Assembly (NCBI RefSeq): GCF_003123725.1
Contig: NZ_QETA01000004.1
Span: 248,001-312,000 of the forward strand
Reading direction: 5' to 3'
DNA: 64,000 bases
Source of the DNA: Corticimicrobacter populi
Lineage (GTDB): Bacteria > Pseudomonadota > Gammaproteobacteria > Burkholderiales > Burkholderiaceae_B
Both the position numbers and the translations under genes were made by a program. Of the stretch, positions 26,843 through 35,690 are shown one piece after another (position 1 is the stretch's first letter; each line of letters begins with the position of its first letter). The notes below the pieces were generated by a model, which worked only from the letters and a program-made list of their open reading frames with translations, searched no databases and was not told the DNA's origin.

Positions 26843-27762
26843 AGACGCTTTACGATATTCCGGCACCTGCCAAGATCAATCTTTTCCTGCATGTGGTCGG
26901 TCGCCGTGATGACGGTTATCACCTGCTGCAGACTGTCTTTCGCTTCATTGACCTGCAGGATACGCTGCAGGCCGACGTGCGTGCCGATGGCGAGATCAGT
27001 CGCAGCTACGACCTGCCCGGCGTGTCGCCCGAGCAGGATATCGTCCTGCGTGCCGCCCGTCTTCTGCAGGCAGAAACCGGTACGTCGCTTGGTGCCCACC
27101 TGGGCCTGGACAAACGCATCCCGATGGGCGGCGGATTGGGCGGCGGTTCCAGCGATGCCGCCAGCGTGCTGGTGGCACTCAATCGGCTCTGGGATACGGG
27201 CCTGGATCGCAGCCAGTTGATGCAACTGGGCCTGCGGCTGGGCGCTGATGTGCCGGTATTCATCTTTGGCCAGAATGCATTCGCCGAAGGCGTGGGCGAG
27301 GAATTGCAGCCCCTGGTCTTGCCGAAGGCGGCCTACGTGATCGTACAGCCTTGCGCGAGCGTGGCGACTGTCGATATTTTTTCGGCGAAAGAGTTGACAC
27401 GTGACACAAAGCCTGTCAGAATTACGGACTTTCCTGCTGCTGAAACAGATTTTTTGCTTCAGCCACCTCAAGAGGTGCGGCAGTTCGGGCATAACGATCT
27501 TCAGCCTGTCGTCTACAGCCGGTATCCGGTTGTTTCGCAAGCTGCAAAATGGTTGTCGGGCCTGGGTGTCGAGGTCAGGATGTCGGGCTCGGGTGCATGC
27601 CTTTTTGCCGGATATCATGATCTGCAAAACGCCGTTTTGGCAAAACAGGAAATTGTCGCTACAATGCGAACCGCCGGATCGGAAGCGATCAGGTTGATCA
27701 ACTCGGTGCATGCATGTGCCGGACTGGTCGAACATCCATTGCGACATTGGGTTACCCGATAA
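26839..27762 (+). CDS. ispE: 4-diphosphocytidyl-2-C-methyl-D-erythritol kinase
   Basis: A 307-residue GHMP kinase of the non-mevalonate isoprenoid pathway; it phosphorylates CDP-methylerythritol at the 2-hydroxyl. The N-terminus PAPAKINLFLHVVGRRDDGYH and the ATP loop PMGGGLGGGSSDAA (residues 95-108) are diagnostic, and MSGSGACLF is the third GHMP motif. Translation starts at a GTG overlapping the lolB stop. The 3' end is directly followed by tRNA-Gln, one base after the stop. The stretch near 27400-27480 is somewhat richer in AT than the rest. Confidence 0.96.
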   Translation: MKTLYDIPAPAKINLFLHVVGRRDDGYHLLQTVFRFIDLQDTLQADVRADGEISRSYDLPGVSPEQDIVLRAARLLQAETGTSLGAHLGLDKRIPMGGGLGGGSSDAASVLVALNRLWDTGLDRSQLMQLGLRLGADVPVFIFGQNAFAEGVGEELQPLVLPKAAYVIVQPCASVATVDIFSAKELTRDTKPVRITDFPAAETDFLLQPPQEVRQFGHNDLQPVVYSRYPVVSQAAKWLSGLGVEVRMSGSGACLFAGYHDLQNAVLAKQEIVATMRTAGSEAIRLINSVHACAGLVEHPLRHWVTR

Positions 27763-27763
27763 T

Positions 27764-27839
27764 TGGGGAGTGGCCAAGCGGTTAAGGCACCGGATTTTGA
27801 TTCCGGCATGCGAAGGTTCGAATCCTTCCTCCCCAGCCA
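27764..27839 (+). tRNA. tRNA-Gln (anticodon UUG)
   Basis: A complete 76-base cloverleaf. The acceptor arms TGGGGAG and CTCCCCA pair perfectly, the anticodon stem is CCGGA/TCCGG with loop TTTTGAT (anticodon TTG at 27797-27799), and the T-arm GAAGG-TTCGAAT-CCTTC is canonical. CCA is encoded. It stands between ispE and prs, as in most Burkholderiales. Confidence 0.97.
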
Positions 27840-27866
27840 GAATTCGTACGTGATTTACAAAAATAA

Positions 27867-27925
27867 AAGCTGTTGAACCTGCCAGGAAGAAATCGAGGGG
27901 GCGGGTTCGGCGGCTTTTTTTGTTT
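27867..27925 (+). terminator. Intrinsic terminator/attenuator between tRNA-Gln and prs
   Basis: A 17-pair stem (27867-27883 with 27900-27916; 13 Watson-Crick and 4 G-U pairs) with a 16-base loop, followed at once by TTTTT-G-TTTT. It is a strong intrinsic terminator that ends the ispE-tRNA transcript. The prs start codon is only 32 bases after it, which leaves little room for a separate promoter and leader. Confidence 0.85.
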
Positions 27926-27957
27926 TCAGGGTCCAGGCCCGTTACATCTGCATCGAC

Positions 27958-28908
27958 ATGGCACACGAACACTTCATGATTTTCACCGGCACCGCCAACA
28001 CACGTCTGGCAGCCGATGTGGCCAACCATCTGGATATGTCGCTGGGAAAAATGACCGTCGGTCGTTTTTCCGATGGCGAAGTGATGGTTGAAATCAACGA
28101 AAACGTGCGAGGCAAGGACGTGTTCGTGCTGCAGCCGACCTGTGCACCGACCAATGACAACCTGATGGAAATCATGGTGATGGTCGATGCCCTGCGCCGC
28201 GCTTCGGCAGGTCGCATCACCGCCGCGATTCCCTACTTCGGCTACGCCCGCCAGGATCGCCGGCCGCGTTCGGCCCGCGTGTCGATCTCGGCCAAGGTGG
28301 TGGCCAACATGCTGCAGGTCGCCGGCGTCGACCGCGTGCTGACCATGGACCTGCACGCCGACCAGATCCAGGGCTTCTTCGATATCCCGGTCGATAACAT
28401 CTACGCCGGTCCGATCCTGCTGGGTGATATCTGGCGTCGCAACTTCAAGAACCTGGTCGTGGTGTCTCCCGACATCGGCGGCGTGGTGCGCGCCCGTGCG
28501 CTGGCCAAACCGCTCGAGGCCGATCTGGCCATCATCGACAAGCGTCGTCCACGCGCCAATGTGTCCGAAGTCATGAACATCATCGGCGATGTCGATGGTC
28601 GTACCTGCATCATCATGGATGACATGGTGGATACCGCCGGCACGCTGTGCAAGGCTGCGCAGGCGCTCAAGGATCGTGGTGCCGGTGCCGTGTATGCCTA
28701 TTGCACCCACCCGGTACTGTCGGGCAGCGCCATCGAGCGCATCACCGATTCGGCGCTGGATGAGCTGGTCGTGACAGATACCATCCCGCTGGGCGAGGAA
28801 GCCCGCAATTGCGGCCGCATTCGCCAGTTGTCGTGTGCCGCACTGCTGGGCGAAACCATTCTGCGTATTGCCAACGCCGAATCGGTCAGCTCGCTGTTTG
28901 TCGAATAA
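27958..28908 (+). CDS. prs: Ribose-phosphate pyrophosphokinase
   Basis: A 316-residue PRPP synthetase that transfers pyrophosphate from ATP to ribose-5-phosphate, feeding purine, pyrimidine, histidine, tryptophan and NAD synthesis. The signature [17 protein letters not shown] and the PRPP loop [11 protein letters not shown] are intact. Length is standard. The start [14 protein letters not shown] agrees with relatives, but no Shine-Dalgarno sequence is visible before the ATG, and a strong terminator lies just upstream, so its expression control deserves attention. Confidence 0.97.
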   Translation: MAHEHFMIFTGTANTRLAADVANHLDMSLGKMTVGRFSDGEVMVEINENVRGKDVFVLQPTCAPTNDNLMEIMVMVDALRRASAGRITAAIPYFGYARQDRRPRSARVSISAKVVANMLQVAGVDRVLTMDLHADQIQGFFDIPVDNIYAGPILLGDIWRRNFKNLVVVSPDIGGVVRARALAKPLEADLAIIDKRRPRANVSEVMNIIGDVDGRTCIIMDDMVDTAGTLCKAAQALKDRGAGAVYAYCTHPVLSGSAIERITDSALDELVVTDTIPLGEEARNCGRIRQLSCAALLGETILRIANAESVSSLFVE

Positions 28909-28921
28909 AATACCCGGTTTT

Positions 28922-28949
28922 CCGGCATGACTGGTCGCGGTCATGCCGG
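28922..28949. repeat. Hairpin between prs and rplY
   Basis: Perfect 10-base arms ccggcatgac and gtcatgccgg with an eight-base loop. No T-run follows, so it is more likely an RNA-stabilising or weak termination structure than a full terminator; prs and rplY may share a transcript through it. Confidence 0.55.
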
Positions 28950-29032
28950 GCACAGGTCCCGCATGTGCGACGGCCTGAACATCTGGACATACCCCTATAC
29001 GGGATGTCTGCTTCAATAGTCTGGAGTTTTAC

Positions 29033-29635
29033 ATGAAATTCAATGCAACTGCGCGTAGCGTCCAGGGTACGAGTGCGAGCCGCCGCCTGCGCCGCGCTGG
29101 TCGTGTGCCGGCCATCGTCTACGGCGGTGCTGCCCAGCCCGTCAACGTCGAACTGGACCACAACGAGATTTTCCACGCACTGCGCAAGCCCGCGTTCGCC
29201 TCGTCCGTGCTCGAAATGGATCTCGAAGGCAAGGTCGAGACCGTTCTGCTGCGCTCGGTCCAATGGCACCCCTTCAAGTCCCAGGTCCTGCACATCGATT
29301 TCCAACGTGTGAGCGCCAACGAAAAGCTGACCACCAAGGTGCCGCTGCGCGTCATCAACGCTGAAGTGTCGCCGGCTGTGAAGCTGAGCAGCGCCCTGAT
29401 CAGCCAGATCCACACCGAAGTCGAAGTGGTCTGCCTGCCCAAGGACCTGCCCGCCGAGATCATCGTTGACCTGAGCAACCTGCAAGGCGGTGCTTCCGTG
29501 CACCTGAACGACCTGGTTGCCCCGGCTGGCGTGAGCTTCCAGGCTCACCCCAACGATCCCAACCCGGCTCTGGTGACCGCTATCGTCAAGGGCGGCGGCG
29601 CTGCTGCTGGCGCAACGGAAGAAGCCGAAGGCTGA
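29033..29635 (+). CDS. rplY: 50S ribosomal protein L25/general stress protein Ctc
   Basis: A 200-residue, two-domain form of L25 (CTC type). The N-terminal 5S-rRNA-binding domain has RRAGRVPAIVYGG and the segment HIDFQRVSANEK; the C-terminal beta domain covers about residues 95-185, followed by a Gly/Ala-rich tail ending ATEEAEG. It sits in the conserved order prs-rplY-pth, a group linked to translation. The start codon at 29033 gives the usual MKFNATAR. Confidence 0.95.
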   Translation: MKFNATARSVQGTSASRRLRRAGRVPAIVYGGAAQPVNVELDHNEIFHALRKPAFASSVLEMDLEGKVETVLLRSVQWHPFKSQVLHIDFQRVSANEKLTTKVPLRVINAEVSPAVKLSSALISQIHTEVEVVCLPKDLPAEIIVDLSNLQGGASVHLNDLVAPAGVSFQAHPNDPNPALVTAIVKGGGAAAGATEEAEG

Positions 29636-29668
29636 TCCCGGATATGCCGGCCTGCGCCGGCATGCTGG

Positions 29669-29704
29669 AACCCCATGCATGCAGCCGCATGTCATGGGGT
29701 TTTT
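29669..29704 (+). terminator. Intrinsic terminator after rplY
   Basis: Stem AACCCCATG / CATGGGGTT followed by TTT. A second hairpin with arms atgccgg/ccggcat (29644-29663) precedes it. Together they close the prs-rplY transcript; pth starts 24 bases later and may depend on read-through or its own promoter. Confidence 0.75.
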
Positions 29705-29727
29705 CATAATAAGAGTGTGCATTCGAA

Positions 29728-30318
29728 ATGAGCTTACCCATACGTCTGCTGGTCGGTCTTGGCAATCCAGGCAGTGAATATGCCCGAACCCGGCACAATG
29801 CCGGTTTCTGGCTGCTGGATCAGGCGGCCTCCGATCTGGGCGCTTCGTTTGGCATGGACAGAAATTTCTTTGGCGAAGTCGCGTCGGCTCGTCGTGGCGG
29901 CGAACGGATTCACCTGCTCAAGCCCACGACGTTCATGAACCGCTCCGGCCAGGCCGTGGGCACCATGGCGCGCTTCTACAAGATTCAGCCCGAGGAAGTC
30001 CTGGTCGTGCATGACGAACTGGACCTGATGCCGGGACAGATCAAGCTGAAGCAGGGCGGTGGCCATGCGGGCCACAACGGCCTCAAGGATATCCAGGCCG
30101 CTCTGGGCAGCCCCGCGTTCTGGCGCCTGCGCATCGGCATCGGTCATCCCCGTACGCTCAACCTGGCGCAACAGGTGGCCGCTTTCGTGCTGAATCCGCC
30201 GCGTCTGGAAGAGCAGATCGATATTGATCGCGCCATCGACAAGGGACGCAAGGCATTGCCGCAATTGCTCGACGGCCAGTTCGAGTTCGCCGTGCGCGAC
30301 CTGCATACGGAGAACTGA
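29728..30318 (+). CDS. pth: Peptidyl-tRNA hydrolase
   Basis: A 196-residue enzyme that recycles peptidyl-tRNAs released from stalled ribosomes. The N-terminal [19 protein letters not shown] holds the catalytic histidine, [10 protein letters not shown] the substrate-binding asparagine, and HDELDLMPG the conserved aspartate. [15 protein letters not shown] is the second family signature. Full length for bacterial Pth. The next gene begins three bases after its stop. Confidence 0.97.
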   Translation: MSLPIRLLVGLGNPGSEYARTRHNAGFWLLDQAASDLGASFGMDRNFFGEVASARRGGERIHLLKPTTFMNRSGQAVGTMARFYKIQPEEVLVVHDELDLMPGQIKLKQGGGHAGHNGLKDIQAALGSPAFWRLRIGIGHPRTLNLAQQVAAFVLNPPRLEEQIDIDRAIDKGRKALPQLLDGQFEFAVRDLHTEN

Positions 30319-30321
30319 TCG

Positions 30322-31137
30322 ATGGCGGCCACGCGCTTCAGGGAAGACTTCAGGCAATTCCGTGCTTTCCTGCGCCGGCCACACCTGCGCCATGCGCCTC
30401 GTTCACCAGGCCTGTCCGGCATGGGAGCGACGGCGCTTGACTGGACGCAGGGGCTGGATGTGCGCCGCCTGCTGTGTTGGGCGGCCTGCCTGTGGTTCAG
30501 CAATATTTTCGTGCTCGGCCCGCTGGTGCTGATGGCCATCGGTGCGGGCGGGGCGACGCATCGGCTGGACATGAACAATATTCCCTGGCTGGCGGCCCTG
30601 GCCTGGGCCCCTCTGGTGGAAGAACTGCTGTTTCGCTACGGCCTGCGCCGTCCCTTTCAGTCGCTCTGGCTGCTGCCTGCGATGCTGGCGATTACGCTGC
30701 TGGGCCCCAAGAACCCGGCCATCGTGGCCGTGGTGGTGGTACTGGTCCTGCTCTGGCTGCCGGCCTCGCTGGGTAAATGGCTGTGGCGGCGTGGCTGTGC
30801 GTTGCTGCCGAAAATGGCCTGGCGCTCAGTGTGGGCGGGCAGCTTGCGCGCAGGCCGCTGGCGCTGGCTGCGTCGATATCGGCGAGCATTTCCGTGGCTG
30901 TTCCATCTGAGCGTGCTGCTGTTTGCTGGCATGCACTGGATGAACTACGAGATGAACCAGATGCCGCTTTGGCTGATGCCGCTGCTGGTACTGCCGCAGT
31001 GGTTGACCGGGCTGGTGCTGGCCTGGAACCGGGTGCGTCATGGCATTGCCTCTTCCATCCTGCTGCATGCCATTTTCAACAGTGGCCCATTGCTGCTGAT
31101 TGCGCTGTTCATGCTGGGCGGCGCGGATCTCTCGTAG
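30322..31137 (+). CDS. CPBP-family intramembrane glutamic protease (Abi/Rce1-like)
   Basis: A 271-residue multi-pass membrane protein. The three CPBP motifs are present: EELLFR (E100-E101-x3-R105), the FAGMHWMN segment with the second active-site histidine, and LLHAIFN (H-x3-N) near the C-terminus. Family members include the CAAX prenyl endopeptidase Rce1 and bacteriocin-immunity proteins. The N-terminal 40 residues are basic and cytoplasmic. It follows pth by three bases, so it is co-transcribed with it, and precedes ychF. The substrate is unknown. Confidence 0.83.
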   Translation: MAATRFREDFRQFRAFLRRPHLRHAPRSPGLSGMGATALDWTQGLDVRRLLCWAACLWFSNIFVLGPLVLMAIGAGGATHRLDMNNIPWLAALAWAPLVEELLFRYGLRRPFQSLWLLPAMLAITLLGPKNPAIVAVVVVLVLLWLPASLGKWLWRRGCALLPKMAWRSVWAGSLRAGRWRWLRRYRRAFPWLFHLSVLLFAGMHWMNYEMNQMPLWLMPLLVLPQWLTGLVLAWNRVRHGIASSILLHAIFNSGPLLLIALFMLGGADLS

Positions 31138-31250
31138 TGCTGCATGACCGATACACGGCACAAGCCGGTTAAACTGTCGAATGACGGATCTGGAGATCCG
31201 ACCCCATTCCACTGATTACTCCCTATCTCTCTTTCAGGAATACAAGATCC

Positions 31251-32342
31251 ATGGCACTGCAATGCGGCATTGTTGGTCTGCCCAACGTCGGTAAATCCAC
31301 GCTCTTCAACGCGCTCACGCGCGCCGGCATCGCGGCGGAAAACTATCCGTTCTGCACCATCGAGCCCAACGTGGGCATCGTCGAGGTGCCCGATCCGCGC
31401 CTGGACAAGCTGGCCGAGATCGTCCATCCGGAGCGCGTGCTGCCGGCCACGGTCGAATTCGTCGATATCGCCGGTCTGGTGGCCGGCGCCAGCAAGGGCG
31501 AAGGCCTGGGCAACCAGTTCCTGGCCCACATCCGCGAGACCAACGCCATCGTCAATGTGGTGCGCTGCTTCGAGGATCCCAACGTGGTCCACGTGGCCGG
31601 CAAGGTCGACCCCATTGCCGACATCGAGGTGATCGAGACGGAACTGTCGCTGGCCGACCTGCAAACCGCCGAGAAGGCCCTGCACCGCTACAGCAAGACG
31701 GCACGCTCCGGCGACAAGGAAGCCCAGCGCATCGTCAGCGTGCTGGAAAAATGCATTGCCCACCTGAACGAAGCCCGTCCGATCCGCGCACTCGACCTGA
31801 GCGACGAAGACCGCGCCATCATCAAGCCGATGTGCTTCATCACGGCCAAGCCGGCCATGTACGTCGGCAACGTCAGCGATAGCGGCTTTACCGACAATCC
31901 CATGCTGGACCGCCTGATGGCCTACGCCGCCGAGCGCAACGCGCCGGTCGTGGCCATCTGCGCCGCCATCGAGGCCGAGATCGTCGATCTCGAGGATGCC
32001 GACCGCGAAGTCTTCCTGGCCGACATGGGCATGGAAGAGCCGGGCCTGAACCGCCTGATCCGCGCGGCCTTCAAGCTGCTCGGCCTGCAGACTTACTTCA
32101 CTGCGGGCGTCAAGGAAGTGCGTGCCTGGACCGTGCCGATCGGTGCCACCGGCCCGCAGGCTGCCGGCGTGATCCACACCGACTTCGAACGCGGCTTCAT
32201 CCGTGCCCAGACCATTGCCTACGAGGACTTCATCCAGTTCAAGGGCGAGCAGGGAGCCAAGGAAGCCGGCAAGATGCGCGCGGAAGGGAAAGAGTACGTG
32301 GTGCAGGATGGTGATGTGCTGAACTTCTTGTTCAACGTTTGA
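31251..32342 (+). CDS. ychF: Redox-regulated ATPase YchF/OLA1
   Basis: A 363-residue Obg-like P-loop protein that hydrolyses ATP rather than GTP. It shows [15 protein letters not shown] (P-loop), [22 protein letters not shown] (G3, given here in parts: DIAG then the switch II loop), a coiled-coil insertion and the C-terminal TGS domain ([15 protein letters not shown]). Known members bind ribosomes and modulate oxidative-stress sensitivity. A pth-ychF neighbourhood is conserved widely. The ATG at 31251 is standard. Confidence 0.97.
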   Translation: MALQCGIVGLPNVGKSTLFNALTRAGIAAENYPFCTIEPNVGIVEVPDPRLDKLAEIVHPERVLPATVEFVDIAGLVAGASKGEGLGNQFLAHIRETNAIVNVVRCFEDPNVVHVAGKVDPIADIEVIETELSLADLQTAEKALHRYSKTARSGDKEAQRIVSVLEKCIAHLNEARPIRALDLSDEDRAIIKPMCFITAKPAMYVGNVSDSGFTDNPMLDRLMAYAAERNAPVVAICAAIEAEIVDLEDADREVFLADMGMEEPGLNRLIRAAFKLLGLQTYFTAGVKEVRAWTVPIGATGPQAAGVIHTDFERGFIRAQTIAYEDFIQFKGEQGAKEAGKMRAEGKEYVVQDGDVLNFLFNV

Positions 32343-32388
32343 CGAACAGAAACAGTCCATTCTGCTTCCGCCACCTCCGAAATCTCCC

Positions 32389-32416
32389 AAAAGCCCTGCG
32401 TAAATGCCGGGCTTTT
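32389..32416 (+). terminator. Intrinsic terminator after ychF
   Basis: Stem aaaagccc / gggctttt with a short loop (tgcgtaaatgcc), ending in a T-run. It closes the housekeeping block before the Sel1-repeat gene. Confidence 0.8.
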
Positions 32417-32533
32417 TGCTGTTCAGCGTTGTTCGCCGAACTCCGGCAAAAAAGCGGGCGTATTGATGGATATGCCCGGAGTGTGATGGCAGTAACATTT
32501 GTCCACTGCATCACAAGGCATCAAAAATTCAAT

Positions 32534-34036
32534 ATGAAAAATATATTCCGCAGAATGGCCGACACGCTGCGCCGTCTCATGGGGTCATCTGGCAAAAATG
32601 ACGACAATCCTGATGCGCAGTATCAGCGAGGCCGGAGCTATGCGGATGGAAACGGCGTTGTCCAGGACTATGCGCAGGCCGTGCACTGGTATCGCAAGGC
32701 CGCAGAGCAGGACCATGCGCCTTCCCAGAATGCCCTTGGCTGGCTGTACATGCGTGGCCTGGGTGTGCCCCAGGATGATGTCCAGGCAGTGGCGTGGTGG
32801 CACAAGGCGGCCGAGCAGGGATTCCATATCGCCCAGAACTGGCTGGGTGGTATGTATGCAGCGGGGCGCGGCGTGGCTCAGGATGATGCACAGGCGGAGA
32901 GTTGGTGGCGCAAGGCTGCGGAGCAGGGGAACGCCAGGGCCCAAACGAATCTCGGCAGCATGTTTCAGCTTGGCAGGGGCGTGGCCCAGAGCGATGCTCA
33001 AGCCGTAGCCTGGTGGAGCCGGGCGGCGGAGCAAGGGCATGCCGAAGCGCAATCGAATTTGGCCGATATGTATGCGGCCGGGCTGGGTGTTGAACGGGAT
33101 GATGTTCAAGCTGCAGCCCTGTGGCGTCAAGCGGCCGAGCAAGGCAACGTGATCGCCCAGGCGAGTCTGGGGGCTTGTTACTCAAAGGGTGATGGCGTAG
33201 ATCAGGACGATGCCCAGGCCGCTGCGTGGTGGTGCAAGGCGGCAGAGCAGGGCCATGCTGTTTCTCAGGCGAATCTTGGCGCTTTGTACATGGATGGCCG
33301 CGGGGTTGCTCAGGACGCAGAAAAAGCAGCCACCTGGTGGCGTAAAGCCGCAGAGCAAGGCAACGAGCTGGCCCAGTCCAATCTCGATGCCCTGCAGATT
33401 CTCCAGCAGCGCGATGTGGATGACGCGGTCGAGTGGTTGCGCACCGCCGCCGAACACGGTGACGCGGAAACCGGGGATGCTCTCCTGTTCGATGAGCGGC
33501 ATCCTGCCGTGGGCGGTATCGAATCGCTGGTGCTGGATGGCACGACCTATTTTTTCGGATTCGACTTCAAGAGCGATATGGTGCTATCGCCGTTATTCGA
33601 TGATATTGACGCGATGGCTGCGTATGCCAGCCGGTATATGCTGCAAACGGATGGCGCGCACGACGCGGCCTATTGGCGAGAATTGGCTGACGATGCCATC
33701 GAGGATTCGGCGCTTGCGTCCAGCCTGGAAGAGCGAACCTTCTCCAGTCATGTTCTGGCCTTGACGCTCGAAAAATTGCGCCATGCCAGCCAGAGTAATT
33801 CGACGGTGCCGGGTTTTTCGGTAGAGCCTCATTTGATCTATCTGCTTGAAGCAGCCGGCGGCTGGCGTGCAGACCGGAGCAATATCGAGGCGGACATTTG
33901 CAGCATCGCTGGCGAGGAGTCCCTGGCAGAAGGCGAGAGCGTGACGCAGGTCTCGCAACGCCTGCAAGCGCAGCTTAAGGAATTGGTCGAGCAAGCGCCA
34001 GGCAACTGGTCGGAGCGGTTCGCAGCACTGTCGTGA
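32534..34036 (+). CDS. Sel1-like repeat protein with an unrecognised C-terminal domain
   Basis: A 500-residue protein. After a basic N-terminus (MKNIFRRMADTLRRLM) come seven 36-residue Sel1 repeats and an eighth degenerate one (about residues 25-309), each with the pattern A-x2-LG-x-MY-x2-G-x-GV-x-DD-x-A-x3-WW-x-KAAEQG. Such alpha-solenoids bind partner proteins. The last 190 residues are acidic, include the beta-like stretch GTTYFFGFDFKSDMVLSPLF, and belong to no family I know. No signal peptide is seen. The ATG at 32534 was preferred to an upstream start that would overlap ychF and run through a terminator. Confidence 0.85.
   Translation: MKNIFRRMADTLRRLMGSSGKNDDNPDAQYQRGRSYADGNGVVQDYAQAVHWYRKAAEQDHAPSQNALGWLYMRGLGVPQDDVQAVAWWHKAAEQGFHIAQNWLGGMYAAGRGVAQDDAQAESWWRKAAEQGNARAQTNLGSMFQLGRGVAQSDAQAVAWWSRAAEQGHAEAQSNLADMYAAGLGVERDDVQAAALWRQAAEQGNVIAQASLGACYSKGDGVDQDDAQAAAWWCKAAEQGHAVSQANLGALYMDGRGVAQDAEKAATWWRKAAEQGNELAQSNLDALQILQQRDVDDAVEWLRTAAEHGDAETGDALLFDERHPAVGGIESLVLDGTTYFFGFDFKSDMVLSPLFDDIDAMAAYASRYMLQTDGAHDAAYWRELADDAIEDSALASSLEERTFSSHVLALTLEKLRHASQSNSTVPGFSVEPHLIYLLEAAGGWRADRSNIEADICSIAGEESLAEGESVTQVSQRLQAQLKELVEQAPGNWSERFAALS
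32606..33460 (+). repeat. Tandem 108-bp coding repeats (Sel1 units)
   Basis: Seven 108-base units and one shorter, diverged unit within the Sel1 gene. The segments encoding WW-x-KAAEQG are the best conserved at DNA level. Such an array can expand or contract by recombination. Confidence 0.8.
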
Positions 34037-34050
34037 TAGAAGTGAGAACT

Positions 34051-34062
34051 GATATTATAATC
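34051..34062 (+). promoter_or_regulatory. -10 element with Fur-like inverted hexamers before the sigma-factor gene
   Basis: GATATTATAATC contains a perfect -10 hexamer TATAAT (34056-34061). Read on the other strand, the same bases give two inverted hexamers, each five of six like the Fur unit GATAAT. This fits iron repression of a FecI-type gene, but the match is short and the -35 is weak. Confidence 0.35.
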
Positions 34063-34093
34063 TTCTCATCTCTGCTGTGGCGTGTATGCCCAA

Positions 34094-34636
34094 ATGTCTC
34101 ATTCCGGTATCGAGGAACTCTATCAGTCGCACTATGGCTGGCTGCGCACATGGCTGCAGCGCCGCCTGGACAATGACAGCGACGCTGCCGACCTGGCCCA
34201 GGATGCATTCGTGCGCCTGCTGGTCACGCCACGCGGGTTCGATAGCCCCTGCGGGGCACGGGCCTATCTGCGCACGATGGGCAAGCGGCTGTGCATTGAT
34301 CTATGGCGTCGCCGCGAGGTCGAACAGGCCTGGCGCGAGGCGTTGCGCCATGCGCAGGGCGTGGCACCATCGCCCGAGCAGCAGGCCATTGTGATCGAGA
34401 CCTTGCTCGAATTGGGCAACATATTGCAGCGCTTGCCGGCCAAGGTCCGGGAAGCCTTCATCCTGGCACAGGTGGAGGGGCTCAAATACCGGGATGTGGC
34501 CGAGCGCCTGAATGTGTCCGAGCGCATGGTCAAGAAATACATGGCGCAGGCGCTGGTGCATTGCGCATTGCTCGAAGCCGATTTTCAGGACGCCCAGCCC
34601 AGGTGGTCGGGCATGACTGCAGTACCACAGGAATGA
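34094..34636 (+). CDS. ECF RNA polymerase sigma factor, FecI-like
   Basis: A 180-residue sigma-70 factor of the iron-starvation ECF group. Region 2 is SHYGWLRTWLQRRL to AQDAFVRLLVTPR, and region 4 is LQRLPAKVREAFILAQVEGLKYRDVAERLNVSERMVKKYM, described here in two parts by its helix-turn-helix. In known systems it transcribes the receptor gene when FecR signals ferric-siderophore uptake. The stop overlaps the FecR start (ATGA). A GTG at 34082 is an alternative start four codons upstream. Confidence 0.92.
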   Translation: MSHSGIEELYQSHYGWLRTWLQRRLDNDSDAADLAQDAFVRLLVTPRGFDSPCGARAYLRTMGKRLCIDLWRRREVEQAWREALRHAQGVAPSPEQQAIVIETLLELGNILQRLPAKVREAFILAQVEGLKYRDVAERLNVSERMVKKYMAQALVHCALLEADFQDAQPRWSGMTAVPQE

Positions 34637-35604
34637 CATCGGCCCAGGAGTGGCATCGTGTTTTGCAGGAAGCGGCAGACTGGTATGTGCGGTTGAGTGA
34701 TGCGCCGCACGATGCGGCACAGCATGAAGCCTGGCGGCAATGGCTGCACAGCCAGCCCCTGCACTCTCTCGCCTGGGAAAAAATAAACAGCGTGGGCCAG
34801 CGCTTTGCGGGCCTGGGCGAGCAATCCGATTCGGTGTCCATGGCAAGCGGTTTGCGCCGGGCCGCAGCGCCGGGTCGTCGCCGTGCGATGGGTACGTTGG
34901 CCTGCCTGTTGACGGCGGGCGTGGGTGGGTGGTTGGCCTGGCGATATCCGCCGGTACAGGATCGGCTGCTGGCCTGGCAGGCCGACAACCAGACCGGCGT
35001 CGGTGAAATCCGCGAACTGCGCTTGCCGGATGGCAGCCTGCTTTGGCTGAATACCGCCAGCGCCGTGGATTTCGTGATGAGCGGGGATCAGCGATTGTTG
35101 ACCCTGCACCAGGGCGAGGTTGTGGTCGAGACGGCACATGACAGTGCCCGGCCCTTCCTGGTTGCCACGCGTTTTGGCACGATGCAGGCTCTGGGAACGG
35201 TGTTCCTGGTACGCAAGGAGGCCGAGTCGGCCCATCTTGCCGTGCTGGAAGGTGCGGTTGAAATCCGTCTGGCCAGTACGGGTGAGCGCCGGATCATCGC
35301 TCAAGGCGGGCAGGTCAATGTCACTGTGGACAGTATCGGCGCGGATGCGGCACTCGGCCCTGCGCAGGCGGCCTGGCGCAATCGCGTGCTGGCGGTAGAC
35401 AACATGCGGCTGGAAGATGTCCTGGCGCAGCTTTCGCGTTATCGGCGTGGCTATCTGGGCGTGCATCCGGACGTGGCCGACCTCAAGGTCATGGGAGCCT
35501 ATCCGGTGCCCGATACCGACGCTGCACTGGAATTGCTGGCAGAGGCTCTGCCTATCCGGGTACAGCGCAGCCTGCCTTGGTGGGTCACGATAGAGCCGCG
35601 TTGA
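34633..35604 (+). CDS. FecR-family sigma factor regulator
   Basis: A 323-residue single-pass inner-membrane protein. The cytoplasmic N-terminus (EWHRVLQEAADWYVRLSD) binds the sigma factor, one helix spans about residues 87-106 (TLACLLTAGVGGWLAW), and the periplasmic FecR domain follows (RELRLPDGSLLWLNTASAV, a family signature). It relays the signal from the N-terminal domain of the receptor encoded downstream. Four-base overlap with the sigma gene. Confidence 0.93.
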   Translation: MTSAQEWHRVLQEAADWYVRLSDAPHDAAQHEAWRQWLHSQPLHSLAWEKINSVGQRFAGLGEQSDSVSMASGLRRAAAPGRRRAMGTLACLLTAGVGGWLAWRYPPVQDRLLAWQADNQTGVGEIRELRLPDGSLLWLNTASAVDFVMSGDQRLLTLHQGEVVVETAHDSARPFLVATRFGTMQALGTVFLVRKEAESAHLAVLEGAVEIRLASTGERRIIAQGGQVNVTVDSIGADAALGPAQAAWRNRVLAVDNMRLEDVLAQLSRYRRGYLGVHPDVADLKVMGAYPVPDTDAALELLAEALPIRVQRSLPWWVTIEPR

Positions 35605-35690
35605 ACGACGAGTTCCCTTTTTTCGTTTTCGTCCGTTCTGTATAGGGAAGGCGCTGCACAACGGCCGCGCCCGCAACCTTCGCGTCTGTC

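Noticed and set aside
26755-29016. 753-codon minus-strand frame across ispE, tRNA-Gln and prs
   Set aside because: It runs through a tRNA and two conserved genes; no plausible product.
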